NCBI RefSeq assembly: GCF_019175385.1
Contig: NC_083340.1
Span: 18,364,336-18,428,335 of the forward strand
From: Lycium barbarum
Lineage: Eukaryota; Streptophyta; Magnoliopsida; Solanales; Solanaceae
Reading direction: 5' to 3'
Length of the DNA: 64,000 nucleotides
The position numbers and the translations under genes are program-made. Below, in pieces: positions 1-13,316 of this stretch (positions within the stretch are counted from its first letter, which is position 1; each line of letters begins with the position of its first letter). A model generated the notes under the pieces. That model was not told the DNA's origin, did not search any database, and was given only the letters and a program-made list of their open reading frames with translations.

Positions 1-2640
1 AAGAAGATAAGATATAAGCTTGTAATATGTCCTAATGGGAAAAGATGTTGTGCAAAAAGTAATGACAGGACGAGATTAAGTTAGGTGTACCGTTGACAAC
101 TACAATAGATGAGTTAAATATTATTGAATTGATAGTAACGGTAATTATGAGATCGACATTGATATGGTAAAGAGAAATACTACAGTAAATTAAGGAGACT
201 GATAGTACTAAAGCATGACATAGAAGAGAAAAGGGTAACTCCAATAGAGTGTGATACTGAAGTATTGATTGGGTGGATAAGTACAAGTAAAATACGACAG
301 GTCTATTAGCAAAATAAAGTAACAGCATCACGGAGACAGAGGTACGAATATGAAAGGTTATAACGAATGTGAATACATTGGTAAGATAACTTATGTGGTA
401 AGTGTAGTAGGGCTGATCAGAAAGAGTAACAGGTTAAGCATGCTTACTTCACGAGGTTTATTTTATTTTATAAGCGGGCTTGCGAATGAGATCAAGAAGT
501 GGCACTCTATAGAGTTGATTATGATCAGGGTATAATGAGAACGTAACAAGAACTGTAAGTAAAGTATAGCGAGGAAACGACTAAAGATGTGACATGTTCT
601 ATGTGGATAAAGAGTGAACGCGAGTGTGAAACCAACAAGCGAGCCATGGGGCTATAGATGAGAAGGCTTATAAGACTTTGTTAAGGGAAAGTCCAGCATA
701 GAGGTTCCTCAATGACCAAAGTGATAGCAAGCAAAAGGGGGAAGTCAACTTGAAAAAGAAACCAGAGAAAAATGATATGGCAAAGTAGTAGATTGTGATT
801 TGTATAATCGAAAGTACGAGTGATATTTTTTTAGCTGGATGTAAAAGACCAAGACTACAGAAAGATGAATAACGAAAGGATCAACACAATAAAGATGAGA
901 GGGGATGATCAGAATGAACAGAGTAAGTTTTGGAAGCGAAGAATGGATTGTACAAAGGTAGTATATTTTAAAGGACAAGCGGTACTAAGTTAGGAATAGG
1001 GTTCCTTGTGCGAAGAACAAAATATTGATCATAGAATGGGAGGAAATAAGATAAATTGAGGAGGAAGGAATGTAAAGAGATAAGAAAGGGGAATAGAAAG
1101 AGAAGGAAATGTGCCGCAAAATACGTGCTCTTAATAAGTAGTCGTGTTATGATTAAAGGAAGATGCATCTCCTACGAATATCCTATACCAAGTTAGAACG
1201 AGTAAAGTATATGAAGTAATGAGCTGAAAAGAAAAAGGTGATCATGAGTTATGAGTTTACCGTACAACAATAAAGCGATAGAGTAAAGCTATCATCAACG
1301 ACAAATATAATACGATTATGATTGGTTTTAAAATCAAGGTTGAGTGCAACACAAGAGTAGAAGAGTATGAGGCATGAGGGGTATTAGTGGCGCATGAGAC
1401 TTAGGCCCTGGAAAACGAAGATGACGTTACAAGTGAACTTTGAGCACCGAAGAAGAGAGCAAGTGACATTGCATGAATGGTATGGATAACTAGGCATACT
1501 ACTATGGTGAGCATCCCTATGGGAAAAAAATTGTTAATGGGAGCGAATTCAGACATTGACTCATAATTACCAGATGAGCTAAGTAAAATACATCCTTGTT
1601 CGGATTGCTGTGTCGATTGTATTACTTGATTATAAAACTGCAAGATGAGTATGGTAAGACTTTACACATGAATTATCGTAGCTATAAATTATGGAAAACG
1701 GCATGAATAAGATGTAGAATAGTAAGGGATATGTGAATTCAAGATTTGAAAGGGAGGCAAGAGATTTAAAAATAGTCCAAGTAAAACCCGTAAAGGGGGG
1801 AAATGAGTCAAGAGAACACAAGTGTAGAGATTGAAACGATGAACCCTAAGATGTGCCAGATATAGACTCTAGAACAAAGAGTGAGAGTTATGCAGAAATG
1901 AGTTTAATAACTAGTAAATAAACGAACACGAATTGAGCAGGCATCTGAGACTGTATGGGAGATCATTCGCGAAGACCTTGAACCACGTGACATTGGGAGC
2001 GAATAACTCAAGGGATATTGTAAAGGATGGCGATGTTATACTAGAATAGAGGCAAAGGCACTAACGGTAAAGTCGTAATTAATGATATTGCGATTTATAA
2101 GCGACAATTAAGAAAGGGACCTAAGGTTTTCTACAGTAGAATATAAGATATGATAATCAAGGGAAAAATAAAGGAAGGAAGAGAGCATGACGAGATAAGT
2201 TACTACAGATAGACAAAAGACTTTTGTATGAATGACACCGAGCCTTATCATGGCAAGATATGCGAAAACCATCGAACCTTCAAAGTCAGATGTGCTATGG
2301 ATATGAATATGGACACGAATATGTATACGGATATGGATACATGTATATGTATAGATGTGTATGTATATGAACTACGCAAGAACGACTATGTAACTTACAA
2401 GTATTTATACGTCACCAATGAAACCAAGTGGGTACTTAAAAAGAGGAGTATGAGGTAAACAAGGATAGTGTAGTCATGATACTCCGGGTCAGTTGAAGAA
2501 AAATATATGGTAAATTGAGTTGAAATGTTGAGTTGGGATTATCATTAGGGATAAATAGGACAATTACTTGGAATATGACATAAGAACATGCTATACACTT
2601 CCTACGGTAGCCTTGAGGTGTGACAACTTACGAATGCAAT
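1..2640. other. Decayed AT-rich repeat DNA, no gene
   Basis: No open frame here resembles a known protein and stops are dense on both strands. Around 2230-2260 there is a phrase close to one in the LTR-like block at 8760-8870 (ATGACACCGAGCCTTA), so at least part of the stretch is probably old chromovirus LTR. Around 2280-2370 there is a loose ATGGATAT/ATGTATAT repeat. The rest may be pol or LTR debris of the element whose integrase end starts at about 2650, but I cannot show that. Confidence 0.5.
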
Positions 2641-2649
2641 AAGGTCACT

Positions 2650-3217
2650 GAATGAAGTGGGAGCTTAGTCCCCGATACATTAGGCCTTATGAGATTGTGC
2701 GCAAAATAGGCGAAGTGGCTTATGAATTAGATCTACCTCCTAATTTGGAGTCAGTTCACACAATTCCATGTCTCAATGCTCCGCAAGTGTGTTGGAGATC
2801 CTACGAGAATTGTCCCAATAGATGATGTTCAAGTGACAGAAAATCTAGTCTATGAAGAGGTGCCCATTGCCATATTATACAGGCAAGTACGAAGATCGCG
2901 AAATAAGGAAGTGGCCTCAGTTAAAGTCTTATGGCGAAATAACAACTGGAAGAAATGACTTGGGAAGCGGAAGAGAGTATGAAATCCAAGTATCCGCACT
3001 TATTCCAACCCCCAGAAGAGATTCAAGAGGAAACATTAACATTATGAAGTATGTATGCTTTCTTTTCATGCTTTTGGTCGTGTGTGGCCATGAATATATT
3101 GATACTGTATTTTGGCCCTGTGAGGCAATATTATTATGGGCTATTGTGACAGGATGGTAGTACCACATTACAGGGGAAACTCTGGAAAATTTTTCGTAGA
3201 ATTCCCGAGTGCTTAAC
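2650..3217 (+). pseudogene. Ty3/gypsy chromovirus integrase C-terminus, decayed
   Basis: This is the tail of a chromovirus pol polyprotein, the part after the integrase core that leads into the chromodomain-like end. Broken frames give RPYEIVRKIGEVAYELDLPP and then CVGDPTRIVP, VYEEVPIAIL and SVKVLWRNNN. These are the usual order for Tekay/Del-type plant chromoviruses. At least two frame changes occur, near 2770 and 2950. The same protein segment is on the - strand at 7182-7800, as the other arm of an inverted pair. The polypurine tract and 3' LTR follow directly. The upstream part of pol is not recognisable. Confidence 0.85.
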
Positions 3218-3236
3218 ATTCGAGGACGAACGTTCC

Positions 3237-3252
3237 AAAAAGGGGGGAAGAG
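3237..3252 (+). other. Polypurine tract of the left chromovirus
   Basis: The purine run AAAAAGGGGGGAAGAG ends directly before TGTTACACC, the start of an LTR. This is where plus-strand DNA synthesis begins in Ty3/gypsy elements. It fixes the orientation of the LTR at 3253-5589 as a 3' LTR on the + strand. Confidence 0.85.
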
Positions 3253-5589
3253 TGTTACACCTTGGAAATTTCATGTCGTCATGTAGTGAATGGAACAATG
3301 CGAGCTTAAGGGTAATAGGAAGTTCTTAAAGACTATAATACGGATATTTAGTAGTCTTAGAATGTGTACGTTAAGATCCTGAAGTTATAGGAATTGATGA
3401 AATAAGGATTGATAAGGACAAGTGGAGTATAAGTGGGGTTTAGGAAAGGTTTCGTAAATTATTGCATTAAGGATTGTTTGGTAAGGCCTTGAGGATGAAT
3501 CATATGGATGCTTAGATCATTGATGAAGTACTAAACAAGTGTTAAGAAGGATGTATATGGATTGGAGACCAAACGAAACGACGAGGACAACTTCGGAAAA
3601 ACGGTGAGTTACACGACCACATTATACGGACCGTATAATGGTCTGTATAACCCAACAGCAACAATGTTTTCCAAGGTGGTGAAACACGGACACTTATACG
3701 GACCATATAATGTTATACGGACCGTATAAGTGGTCTGTATAAGTCCCGACGGACTGATTAAGTTGCAACTATAAATACATGTTCCCACTTTATTTTCTCA
3801 TTCTTTTCCACTTCTCCACTTCTCTCCAAGCTTCTAGAATATTCCATACACTTCATTTTCAAGAATACAAGGGAAACCAAAGATCATACACCAATATTCA
3901 AGGGAAATCAAGCATATGGAAGCTTGCTAGGGTTATGGAAGTTAGAAATCCCTTGGAAGTTGTAGCTAGGGTTTTCTTCAAGTGAAGCATTGTCAACCAA
4001 AACCCGTTCCTACGCATTCAAAGGTGCGTTTTATGATTATTCCATGTTGTTTAAAGTATTGAAAAGTTGAAACACTTGGATTATGGAAGAAGATGGAAAA
4101 TGGGTTACAAGAGATGAGATTAGTAGCAATTGTGAATAGTAGATTAATATGAGTCATGAATATTGATATATGGTGATTGTAATTACGTTATGAATGATGT
4201 TAGGAGTATGAGAGAAAAATTAGATGAAAATGAATGTAACGTTGTATTATGATTATGATTATGATTATGAAGGACCTTGAGAGGAAATGGTGGGGATTGG
4301 ATAATGATGAATTTGACTAAAGTCATTGATGATGATATTATGAATGTTATTATTGACGTTTGGGAGTTGATATATGATATGGAGAAAGTAGTAGAAACAA
4401 AGGAGATGCTGCTCAAATTTCTCTAGCTTAGTTCAAACACGTTTATGTTATCGATTATCTAATATGAGTATGAACTTTCTTGAAGGTAGAAACGTGAGAA
4501 ACGAAGAAGAACGATCAAACGATAGAATAGCTAAATGAAAGAGGTATGTAAGGCTAATCCTTTCTTTCTATGGCATGACTCCTATGGCATAAATCTTCCT
4601 ATCTTTCCATGATCTTTCTAAATAACGGAAATTATGAGTCCATGACTATAAAGAGCTACATACACACATGATAAAGAAAGGAGACACGATACGAGTATGT
4701 TAATGACAATGATGAATTTAAGTATGAAGAATCCTAGAGTAATATAAAATGTCCATGAAGCTAATGCCTTCGCGGACATGTCACCGCGAAGGCGGGCTTC
4801 TTATGATTCTACCGTGCCTAGTTGGCCGGACATGTCATCGCTAAGGGGGGTTGCTTATGGTTCTACCGCGCCAAGAAGGCCGGACATGATCACCACTAGT
4901 GGGCGACATAGGATGTTTACCCAGATGCGGGTTAACGATGATGATTTATATGACACGATGATGTATGCGCTATGATGATACACGTACTATGATTATATAT
5001 ATGATATACGTGTGAAATGTATTCACCCTTAAAAGTTACGCAGGTTGTATCTTCATCTTATGACTTATGATTTCTCCATTATTATATTCATTTCATTCTT
5101 GCCTTACATACTCAGTACAATGTTCGTACTGACGTCTGTTTTCTTTGGACTCTATGTTCATGCCCACAGGTAGACAGGCAGGTGATCCAGACTCGTAGGA
5201 GCTATTAGCTGACTTGAGGGCACTCCATTGTTCCGAAGGTGCGATTTGGTTTATTCTTTTGTGTGTGTATATATATATATATATGTACGTATTTTGGGCA
5301 CGACGGGGCCCTGTCCCGTCCATATATGTAGTACTCTAGTAGAGGCTCGTAGATACGCATGTGTGGATAGTATGGTCTCACGATGTTACTATTGTGTATG
5401 TATTATTTTGATTGCCGAAGGGCTTATGTATATAAAAGTAGTTTTGTTTCCAAACAAAAAAAAGACTTTTCTATGATTTGAGTATGAATTTGATAAAAGA
5501 ACGCTTAATGAGTATGATGAGTAATAGAATTAGTGGTGCTCGGTGATTAGCCCCAGGTACCCGTCACGGCCCCTAGTTAGGTTATGACA
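3253..5589 (+). repeat. 3' LTR of the left chromovirus
   Basis: The LTR starts TGTTACACC after a polypurine tract and ends in GGTTATGACA, giving TG...CA termini and about 2.34 kb. A TATA box (TATAAATA at 3770-3777) follows a cluster of palindromes at 3620-3755. The 3' half has degenerate repeats of a GGCCGGACATG phrase (4770-4900) and a short (AT)n run at 5268-5284. The last 60 bases are related to the end of the solo LTR at 35505-38706. Right after its end, inverted LTR sequence of the opposing element begins. No 5-bp target duplication can be called because the partner LTR is not in the window. Confidence 0.8.
3620..3777 (+). promoter_or_regulatory. LTR promoter: palindrome cluster plus TATA box
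   Basis: Several copies of TATACGGACCGTATA and one-base variants lie between 3620 and 3755. A TATA box (TATAAATA, 3770-3777) follows within 20 bp of the last copy. In LTR retroelements the U3 region upstream of the TATA box carries the transcription control sites. The palindrome core ACGGACCGT also occurs upstream of TATA boxes in unrelated LTRs of this window (42312-42738, and 34959-35140 on the other strand). Confidence 0.6.
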
Positions 5590-6889
5590 AGATATTTGGC
5601 CAAAGAACCATGCCTTATGAAAGAAGGGTTAGCCTTACATACCTTTCCGTTCAACTATTCTATCACTTGCATGTTCTTTTTCAATGCTCACGTTTCTACC
5701 TTCATTAGAGTTATACTGTCATTAGAAAATCGATAGCTTAGCATACATGACTAAAGCTAGAGAAGATCGGAAAACATCTCCTTTATTTATACGACTTCCT
5801 CCATATCATATATCAACTCCCAAACATCAATAATACATTCACAACATCATAACAATAGTCTTTATTCTCCTACATTATATATTCCTCAATTCACTTCAAG
5901 TCATCCATATCCATGGTCATAGCACACTATTAACTTCACTCATATACAATGTCTATCCCATGTTCTTAATGTCATTTATAACATAATTATAATCATAGCG
6001 TATCAAGAATCATTACTCAACCCAAGATATTACTAAAAAATGACACTATTCCCACATTCATGACCTATTTTCTATCTCCTTCCAAGTGTTTCAACTTTTC
6101 AATACCTCAAACGACATGGAAATACCATAAAACTTACCTTAGATGTTGTAGGAATAAGCCTTGGGTGGAAATACTTCACTTGAGCCAAAAACCCTAGTTC
6201 ACCTCCAATGAAATTTCTTGACTTGGATGATCTTTAATGAGTTTCTTACACTTGATTCACTTAGTTTGATGTTGTTGATCACTTATATCCTTTGAATTTT
6301 TGTGGGAGAAGTGTAGAGAGATGTTCTAGAGAGAAGGGAAGTGAAGGGAAATGAAATGAAATAAGACATTGGACCCTTATTAATAATACTCAATTCAATC
6401 CCGATCCAAATCTACGGACCAACATACGGTCCGTATAAATTATACTGACCGTATGTCTGGCCGTAGATTTGGTCCAGAGAGGCTGGCCATCTGGGATGAT
6501 TATACGGCCAGTATAATTTATACGACCAATATGTTGGGCCGTATAATGCCCAGTTCCTCCAAACTCATTCTCGTCGACTCGTTTGATCTCCAATCCTTAT
6601 GGAACCTTCTTAACACTTGTTTATCACCTCATTAACAATCTAAGGGATGTTATAACTCTTCTCCAGAGCATCATTAAATCATCATTAACTTGTTACTCGT
6701 AATTCCTTTTCGATACCTATCGTATGCCTTGCCTTCTCTTGGCAAACTTTCTTCTCTTACCTCGAATGTCTATGCAAATCTCAATTAGGGTTATCAAATG
6801 CCATTCCTTACTTATTGAAATACCATATACTTCATGATCTTCATTATTCTATTCACTGTGTATCAATGGAAATTTTTCAAGGTGTAACA
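5590..6889 (-). repeat. Truncated 3' LTR of the right chromovirus (inverted)
   Basis: Read on the - strand this begins TGTTACACCTTG at 6889 and matches the first 1.3 kb of the LTR at 3253-5589. For example, 5610-5700 is the inverted counterpart of 4489-4575. It stops where the other LTR ends, at 5589/5590, so its 3' part is missing. It carries the same class of palindrome (ACGGTCCGTATA and variants, 6410-6550) in its U3. With the left LTR it forms inverted arms of about 1.3 kb, extended outward by the pol fragments. Confidence 0.75.
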
Positions 6890-6905
6890 TTCTTTGCCCC
6901 TTAAG
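6890..6905 (-). other. Polypurine tract of the right chromovirus
   Basis: On the - strand the sequence CTTAAGGGGCAAAGAA ends directly before TGTTACACC at 6889. The GAACATTCG/CGAATGTT phrase just outside it is also found just upstream of the other polypurine tract at 3217-3236, which confirms the two 3' ends are related and opposed. Confidence 0.75.
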
Positions 6906-7181
6906 AACATTCGTCCTCGAATGTTAAGTCCTCGGGGATTCTACAAAAATTTCGCCAGAGTTTCCCCTGTAATATGGCACTACCATCTTGTCACAACAAC
7001 CCATAATAACAATTCCTCACAGGGCCACAACATAATAGCAATAGAGTTTGTCCACACACGACCCACATGCATAAAAATAAAAACATGCATACCTTAAGAT
7101 CTTGATGTCTCATCTTGGATCTCTTCCGGGGCTGAAATAAGTGCGGCTACTTGGATTTCATAATTTCTTCCGCTTCCCATG

Positions 7182-7800
7182 TTATTTCTTCTCGGTTATT
7201 GTTTCTCCACAAAACTTTAACTGGGCCACTTCTTTGTTTCTAAGCCTCCGTACTTGCCTATCTAATATGGCAATGGGTACCTCTTCATAAGTCAAATTTT
7301 CTATCACTTGAACATCTGGCACGATCCTAGTAGGATCTCCAATACATTTATGAAGCATCGAGACTTGGAAAACTGGGTGAACTGACTCTAGATCAGGAGG
7401 TAGATCTAATTCGTAAGCCACTTTGCCTACCTTGCGCACAATCTCATAAGGCCCAATGAACCGGGGACTAAGCTTCCCCCTTTTGCCAAATCTCATTACA
7501 CCCTTAATTGGTGACACTTTTAAGAATACCCAATATTTCACTTAGAACTCTAATTCCCTTCGACGATTATCCGCATAGGACTTTTGACGACTTTGGGCTG
7601 CTAATAACCGATCTTGTATGAGCTTAACTTTCTCTATGGCTTGCTGGACCAAGTCTGGCCCTATCAATTTAGTCTCTCCTACCTCGAACCACCAAATTGG
7701 GGATCTATACTTTTGCCCATATAAAGCCTCATACGGTGCCATTTGGATGCTAGAATGATAACTATTATTATAAGCAAACTCAATAAGTGGTAAGTGGTAA
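7182..7800 (-). pseudogene. Ty3/gypsy chromovirus integrase C-terminus, inverted copy
   Basis: Two - strand frames separated by one stop (near 7541) cover the end of the integrase. The upstream frame contains FAYNNSYHSS, PYEALYGQKYRSP and KVKLIQDRLLAAQSRQKSY. The downstream frame contains KVSPIKGVMRFGKRGKLSPR, YELDLPPDLESVHPVFQVSM and EVPIAILDRQVRRLRNKEV. The chromodomain-like end is frameshifted after KEVAQLKF. This copy is better preserved than the one at 2650-3217. It is cut at about 7800, where unrelated LTR-like sequence begins. Confidence 0.9.
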
Positions 7801-8890
<1,090 letters not shown>

Positions 8891-8932
8891 TTTAAAGGCT
8901 AAGCATGCATGACATCCGCCTTATGAGGATGA

Positions 8933-10091
8933 AGCTATTCATAAGAAGCTTATCCGGTGAGGCTCTTGGTATACACAACAAGACGTCCGTGAATGGTGTG
9001 GTTGGAGTGATATGGCACAAGACTTCATGGACCGATTTAGTTTTAATACCGATATCACACCAGATAGAGTCTACATGACCAAGGTAACCAAGAAATCAAC
9101 TGAGTCGTTCCGCGAGTATGCGCTACGTTGGAGGTCAGAAGTATCCAGGGTTCAACCCGCGATGAGTGATAAAGAAATGACTGCTACCTTCATTGAATGC
9201 CAAGCTGGCATATACTATGAGAAAATGATAGGCATGATGGGACAAAAATTCACAGAAGTTGTCAGAATGGGAGAAGCCTTAGAAGAAAGAATCAAATTGG
9301 GAAAAATTCATGATCTTACTGCTTTGCAAGCTATAAGCAAAGCTATTCAGTCTGGTTCTATCAGCGGGACCAAAAAGAAGAAAGAAGATGTAACTGCAGT
9401 CATGAATATCCAAGGACATAAGCCGAGCCAAGACATTACATACCTTAACCATCCACAGCAACCTCTCTACCCTTACCAATATGTTGAACCCTACCAAGCT
9501 CCACTAACTCCTTACCCTGTCTACAACGCCCAAGCAAATTACTACCAACCCCGAGCACCTCCCTATCAAAAGCCACGTCTATATCAATCCGTTCAAGCTC
9601 CAACTTACCAAAATCGACCACATGCTACACCTAAAACCCGTTCAAACCCTGAAGTCAAAAATACCCGTAATTACACTCGATTCGCTGAACCCTTGGCTCA
9701 ATTATTTGAAAGACTAAAAGCAACAGGCGTGATACAACCAATTGAAGGAAAAATTCCCGATCCTATTCCAAGATGGTTTGATGGTTCCAAGTGTTGTGCA
9801 TATCATTCTGGAGTTGCTGGGCAAGACACTGAGGATTGCTATGGTCTCAAAAACAAAATCGAAGCCTTGATTAAGGAAGAAGCGATCGAACTTACCGGAG
9901 CTCGGCCCAATGTGGACAACAACCCTTTACCTACTCATGAAAATGCCAATGTGAACATGATAACTGTTGAGGAAGATAGATATTTGAAAGAAGCCATCAT
10001 GCCATCAACCTTTGTCGCTCCCGTGGAAACAGTCCAAAGACAAGAACCAATGAAGGTTACTACTCGCAACACCGAGACACCGACCATCTAG
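8933..10091 (+). pseudogene. Tat/Ogre-lineage gag fragment
   Basis: An open frame of 359 codons from 9012 encodes a retrotransposon Gag (capsid) segment. The same frame continues upstream to about 8968 (WYTQQDVREWCGWSDMAQDF), and with a one-base shift to KLFIRSLSGEAL, so the ATG at 9012 is internal and the gene is 5'-truncated. The middle (residues about 125-215) is rich in Pro, Tyr and Gln. Residues about 255-300 carry W-F-D-G-S-K-C-C-A-Y-H-S and D-T-E-D-C-Y-G-L, a Cys/His segment seen in the Gag of Tat-lineage (Ogre-like) elements. The frame ends with TAG at 10089-10091. No protease, RT or integrase follows, so pol has been lost. Confidence 0.85.
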
Positions 10092-10600
10092 GGTGCTGAA
10101 CCAGGAGAGACTTTGAAGAATTGGACTCTTACTCCGTCCTTGGTTCACCGGGAGTCTTGGTAGATTGAACATGTAGTGAACTTTTGAAATAGCACGATTT
10201 TAAAATTGAGGCTTGAATCGTGCCCCAATACTTTTGTTGCTTTGCCTCATCTTTTGGAAGCTTAATTGTAAAATCTATGAATGCATTTCTGATTCTCCTT
10301 AACTGTCTATTATTTGTTATTTTCTATTTTATTTAGTATATAAATTATCAAATCTGCCAATTTTATGATTGTGACACGAATGAATAAAGTTTATATGCTG
10401 AACACAATTACGAAGAACGGGAAGACAACATATATCTCGAGAGAGTAACAAAGGAATTAGAGGAAAAGACAAGATTCCACTTGGAAGAAATTGAAATAGC
10501 CGATAGATAATGAAACAAGCATGAAGGCTATCAAGTCAAGAAGAAATTAAAAGACGACATTAGATTAGATTTCCTAGTTTGCAACCTTTCCTTTAATGTA
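10092..10600 (+). other. Tat/Ogre 3' region after gag, non-coding
   Basis: The sequence directly after the gag stop has no continued frame. It holds a run like the 3' non-coding segment of Tat/Ogre elements (GTGCCCCAATACTTTTGTTG and following). The junction replaces all of pol, so either a deletion removed it or the element was already pol-less when copied. Confidence 0.5.
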
Positions 10601-10603
10601 CCT

Positions 10604-10990
10604 TATGAACTACGCTGACCTGATTCCCGTGGAGGGATACGTAGGCAGCCCACATAGGGTTCGGATGCATTATAGCAGAAAATCCAAAAAGGCCTTATTA
10701 TTTGTATGTAAAGAGAACTACGTCTGACCTGATTCCCTCGGCGGGGTACATACGGTTATCGATATACGGTTCGGTCATAGTTAGGTAGAAATCTAACAAA
10801 CCTTTTGCCATTTGTGTAATGGAACTACGCTGACCTGATTCCCTTGGTGGGATACGTAGGCAATCCATGTCGGGTTCGGTCCCTTTATTAGAAAAAATTT
10901 CAAACCATTTTATGTACCCTACGAACTACGTTCTGACCTGATTCCCTTGGCGGGATACGTAGGCAACCTATATAAGGTTCGGTCACACCA
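10604..10990 (+). repeat. Four-copy ~105-bp tandem repeat in the Tat 3' region
   Basis: Four copies of a unit with GAACTACG(C/T)TGACCTGATTCC, then GGGATACGTAGGCA, then GGTTCGGTC start near 10607, 10713, 10819 and 10922. The copies are imperfect and the spacing is close to 105 bp. Related wording recurs once more near 13060-13120 (GAACTACATGAAACTCGAGA and GGGTTCGG), just before the polypurine tract. Confidence 0.85.
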
Positions 10991-11189
10991 TAACATAAAT
11001 TTAGTAGACCCTTCTGAGTCTAAAGCTGGGGCAGATTTTGAAAAGATATAGACAGGAGAATGGTTGGACATCGACAAGATTAAGGCTACCAGACAGGAAG
11101 TATTATAGACAAATGACTTTTCAATTGTTTTGGAAGTGTCACAATCTAAAGTTTCCAGAAATATTTACAACTTATATACACGTATTTAC

Positions 11190-11300
11190 ATATATATCTT
11201 TCCTTATATACATATACTTACATATATATCATTTCTTATATACATATACTTACATATATGTCTTTCCTTATACATATACTTACATATATATCTTTCAAAT
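11190..11300 (+). repeat. AT-rich ~32-bp tandem repeat
   Basis: Three to four copies of a unit containing TACATATATATCTTTCCT and ATATACATATACT sit in tandem. It lies in the non-coding 3' region of the Tat element, between the 105-bp and 147-bp arrays. Confidence 0.75.
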
Positions 11301-11740
11301 GAAACATTTTCTTTCAATTGTTTTCACTACTATTCATCTACCGAGGCTTGAACAGAGATCACAAGATCCAAACAAACAAGACGAATGGAGCACCAACAAC
11401 GTCAAGTTTCGAGTCAACACGAATCAACTTCCCCTCCCAAACTAAGAATTTTTCTTTGAGTGCAGGAATAAAAGACCGCGAGATCAACAGTTAAGTCTAT
11501 CAATCATGGCCGAAAAGCATCATTTGGCTCATTGTGGCCTCGCTTTAAAATCCAAACAACTTTATTTCTAACTTTATCTTTAATTTTATTTTTATCACAA
11601 AAACTTATGACTCTATTAACAAATACACCTGTTTTTTAGGTTGTCGAGATCGAAGGCGAATTGAATCAGGATTACATGTCAAAAATCGAAGTCGTCATTA
11701 ATTTGGCTCGTCACGCTCTCATCAACATCATTAACCAAAC

Positions 11741-12660
11741 GGCTACACTATCACTTTACCAATTACTTTATCATTTACTTTACCAACTTTAACGACTTTA
11801 CCCTGAACTTTACAGGAATTATCATTAAGTCTCCGAAGACAACCGGAGGCATCATTTGGCTATACAACCTCTTCTGCATAAGCCAAATGGCTACACTATT
11901 ACTTTACTCTCTACTTTATCATTTACCTTATCAACTTTAACGACTTTATCCTGAACTTTACAGGAATCATCATCAAGTCTCCAAAGACAATCGGAGACGT
12001 CATTTGGTTATAAAGCCTCATGTGCATAAGCTAAATGGCTACACTCTTATCATCCACTTTACCTACTTTAACGACTTTACCCTGAACTTTACAGGAATCT
12101 TCATCAAGTCTCCGAAGACAACCGGAGACATCATCCACTTTACCTACTTTAACGACTTTACCCTGAACTTTACAGGAATCTTTGTCAAGTCTCCGAAGAC
12201 AACCGGAGACATCATATGGATATACAACCTCATTTTCATAAGCCAAACGGCTAGACTCTTACTTCACTCTCTACTTCATCAATTACTTTATCATTCACTG
12301 TAATGACTTTACCCTTAATTTTATCAGATATCATTTACCATCAAGTCCCTGAAAACAAACGGAGACGTCGTTCATCATCAAGTCCCCGAAAACAATCGGA
12401 GATATTATTTTGCTATATAGCCTCATCTGCAAACGGCTACACACTTACTTTACTCTCTACTTTATCAATTACTTTATCATTCATTTTACCTACTTCAATG
12501 ACTTTACCTTACATTTTACAGACAACATTTATCATCAAGTTCCGGAAGATAACCGGAATCTTATCATTAAAGTCTCCTAATACAACTGGAGATATTATTA
12601 CGTCTTCAGCATAACCATCGTGCATTCATTCAAACCCCTGAAGACAACTAGAGACAACAT
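11741..12660 (+). repeat. ~147-bp tandem array in the Tat 3' region
   Basis: About six copies of a unit run head to tail. The markers are GGCTACAC, CTTTAACGACTTTACCCTGA, TTACAGGAAT, AAGTCTCCGAAGACAACCGG and CATAAGCCAAA. Two full units occupy 11741-12035. A shorter 80-bp partial unit is duplicated at 12049-12215, and later units are more diverged. Tandem repeats in the 3' untranslated region are known for Ogre/Tat elements and have been proposed as the birthplace of satellites. Confidence 0.85.
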
Positions 12661-13301
12661 TCGGTCACACGGCCTCATTATAAGCCACACGGCTTCATCC
12701 TCATTTTCACACTCATATTTATTATCATTTTTAAACTCTTTATAAGTTTTACACTTTCAACTTTACCCCAGACCTTATTAATGATTTTGACATGAATTTA
12801 AGTTTTGACAGAAAATACAATCCACATAATAGACACAACACAACGTGGAACTTTATCTTATGCAGTGAACTGGGGAAAATATGCTGAAGAGGTATATCAA
12901 ACTCACAAGCAAAGGTCACGGATCTACTCTCGAACTCAACTCCGCCTACGACCAACTCTACTTAATCAACTCTTTTCACAATCTTGTATCCCTTTCTATA
13001 TCTAGTCTCACCATAATTCAACGCCGGGGCAAAAAGCATAGCGTTGGTATCGACCCGCTTCTTTCGAACTACATGAAACTCGAGATATGTAGGCAACTCG
13101 AAACTGGGGTTCGGCCGTAATTTTCCAATATTTCTTCCATCCCATAATGTTTTCCAACCATCCCTTCTGCCCTCATAATATTTTCCACCAATTCTCCTAA
13201 CCTATATTTTCTCAAGTTCTTCCAAGTTCATATTTGTTGGTTGGAACAAAATTGGCTACTACGTCAACTTCTTCGCCCGAAAACTCTTACATCGTCTCCG
13301 G

Positions 13302-13316
13302 TCGAAAAGGGGAATC
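13302..13316 (+). other. Polypurine tract of the Tat element
   Basis: TCGAAAAGGGGAATC directly precedes TGTTGACACCC, the start of a Tat/Ogre-type LTR. It marks the end of the internal region of the element whose gag fragment is at 8933-10091. Confidence 0.8.
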
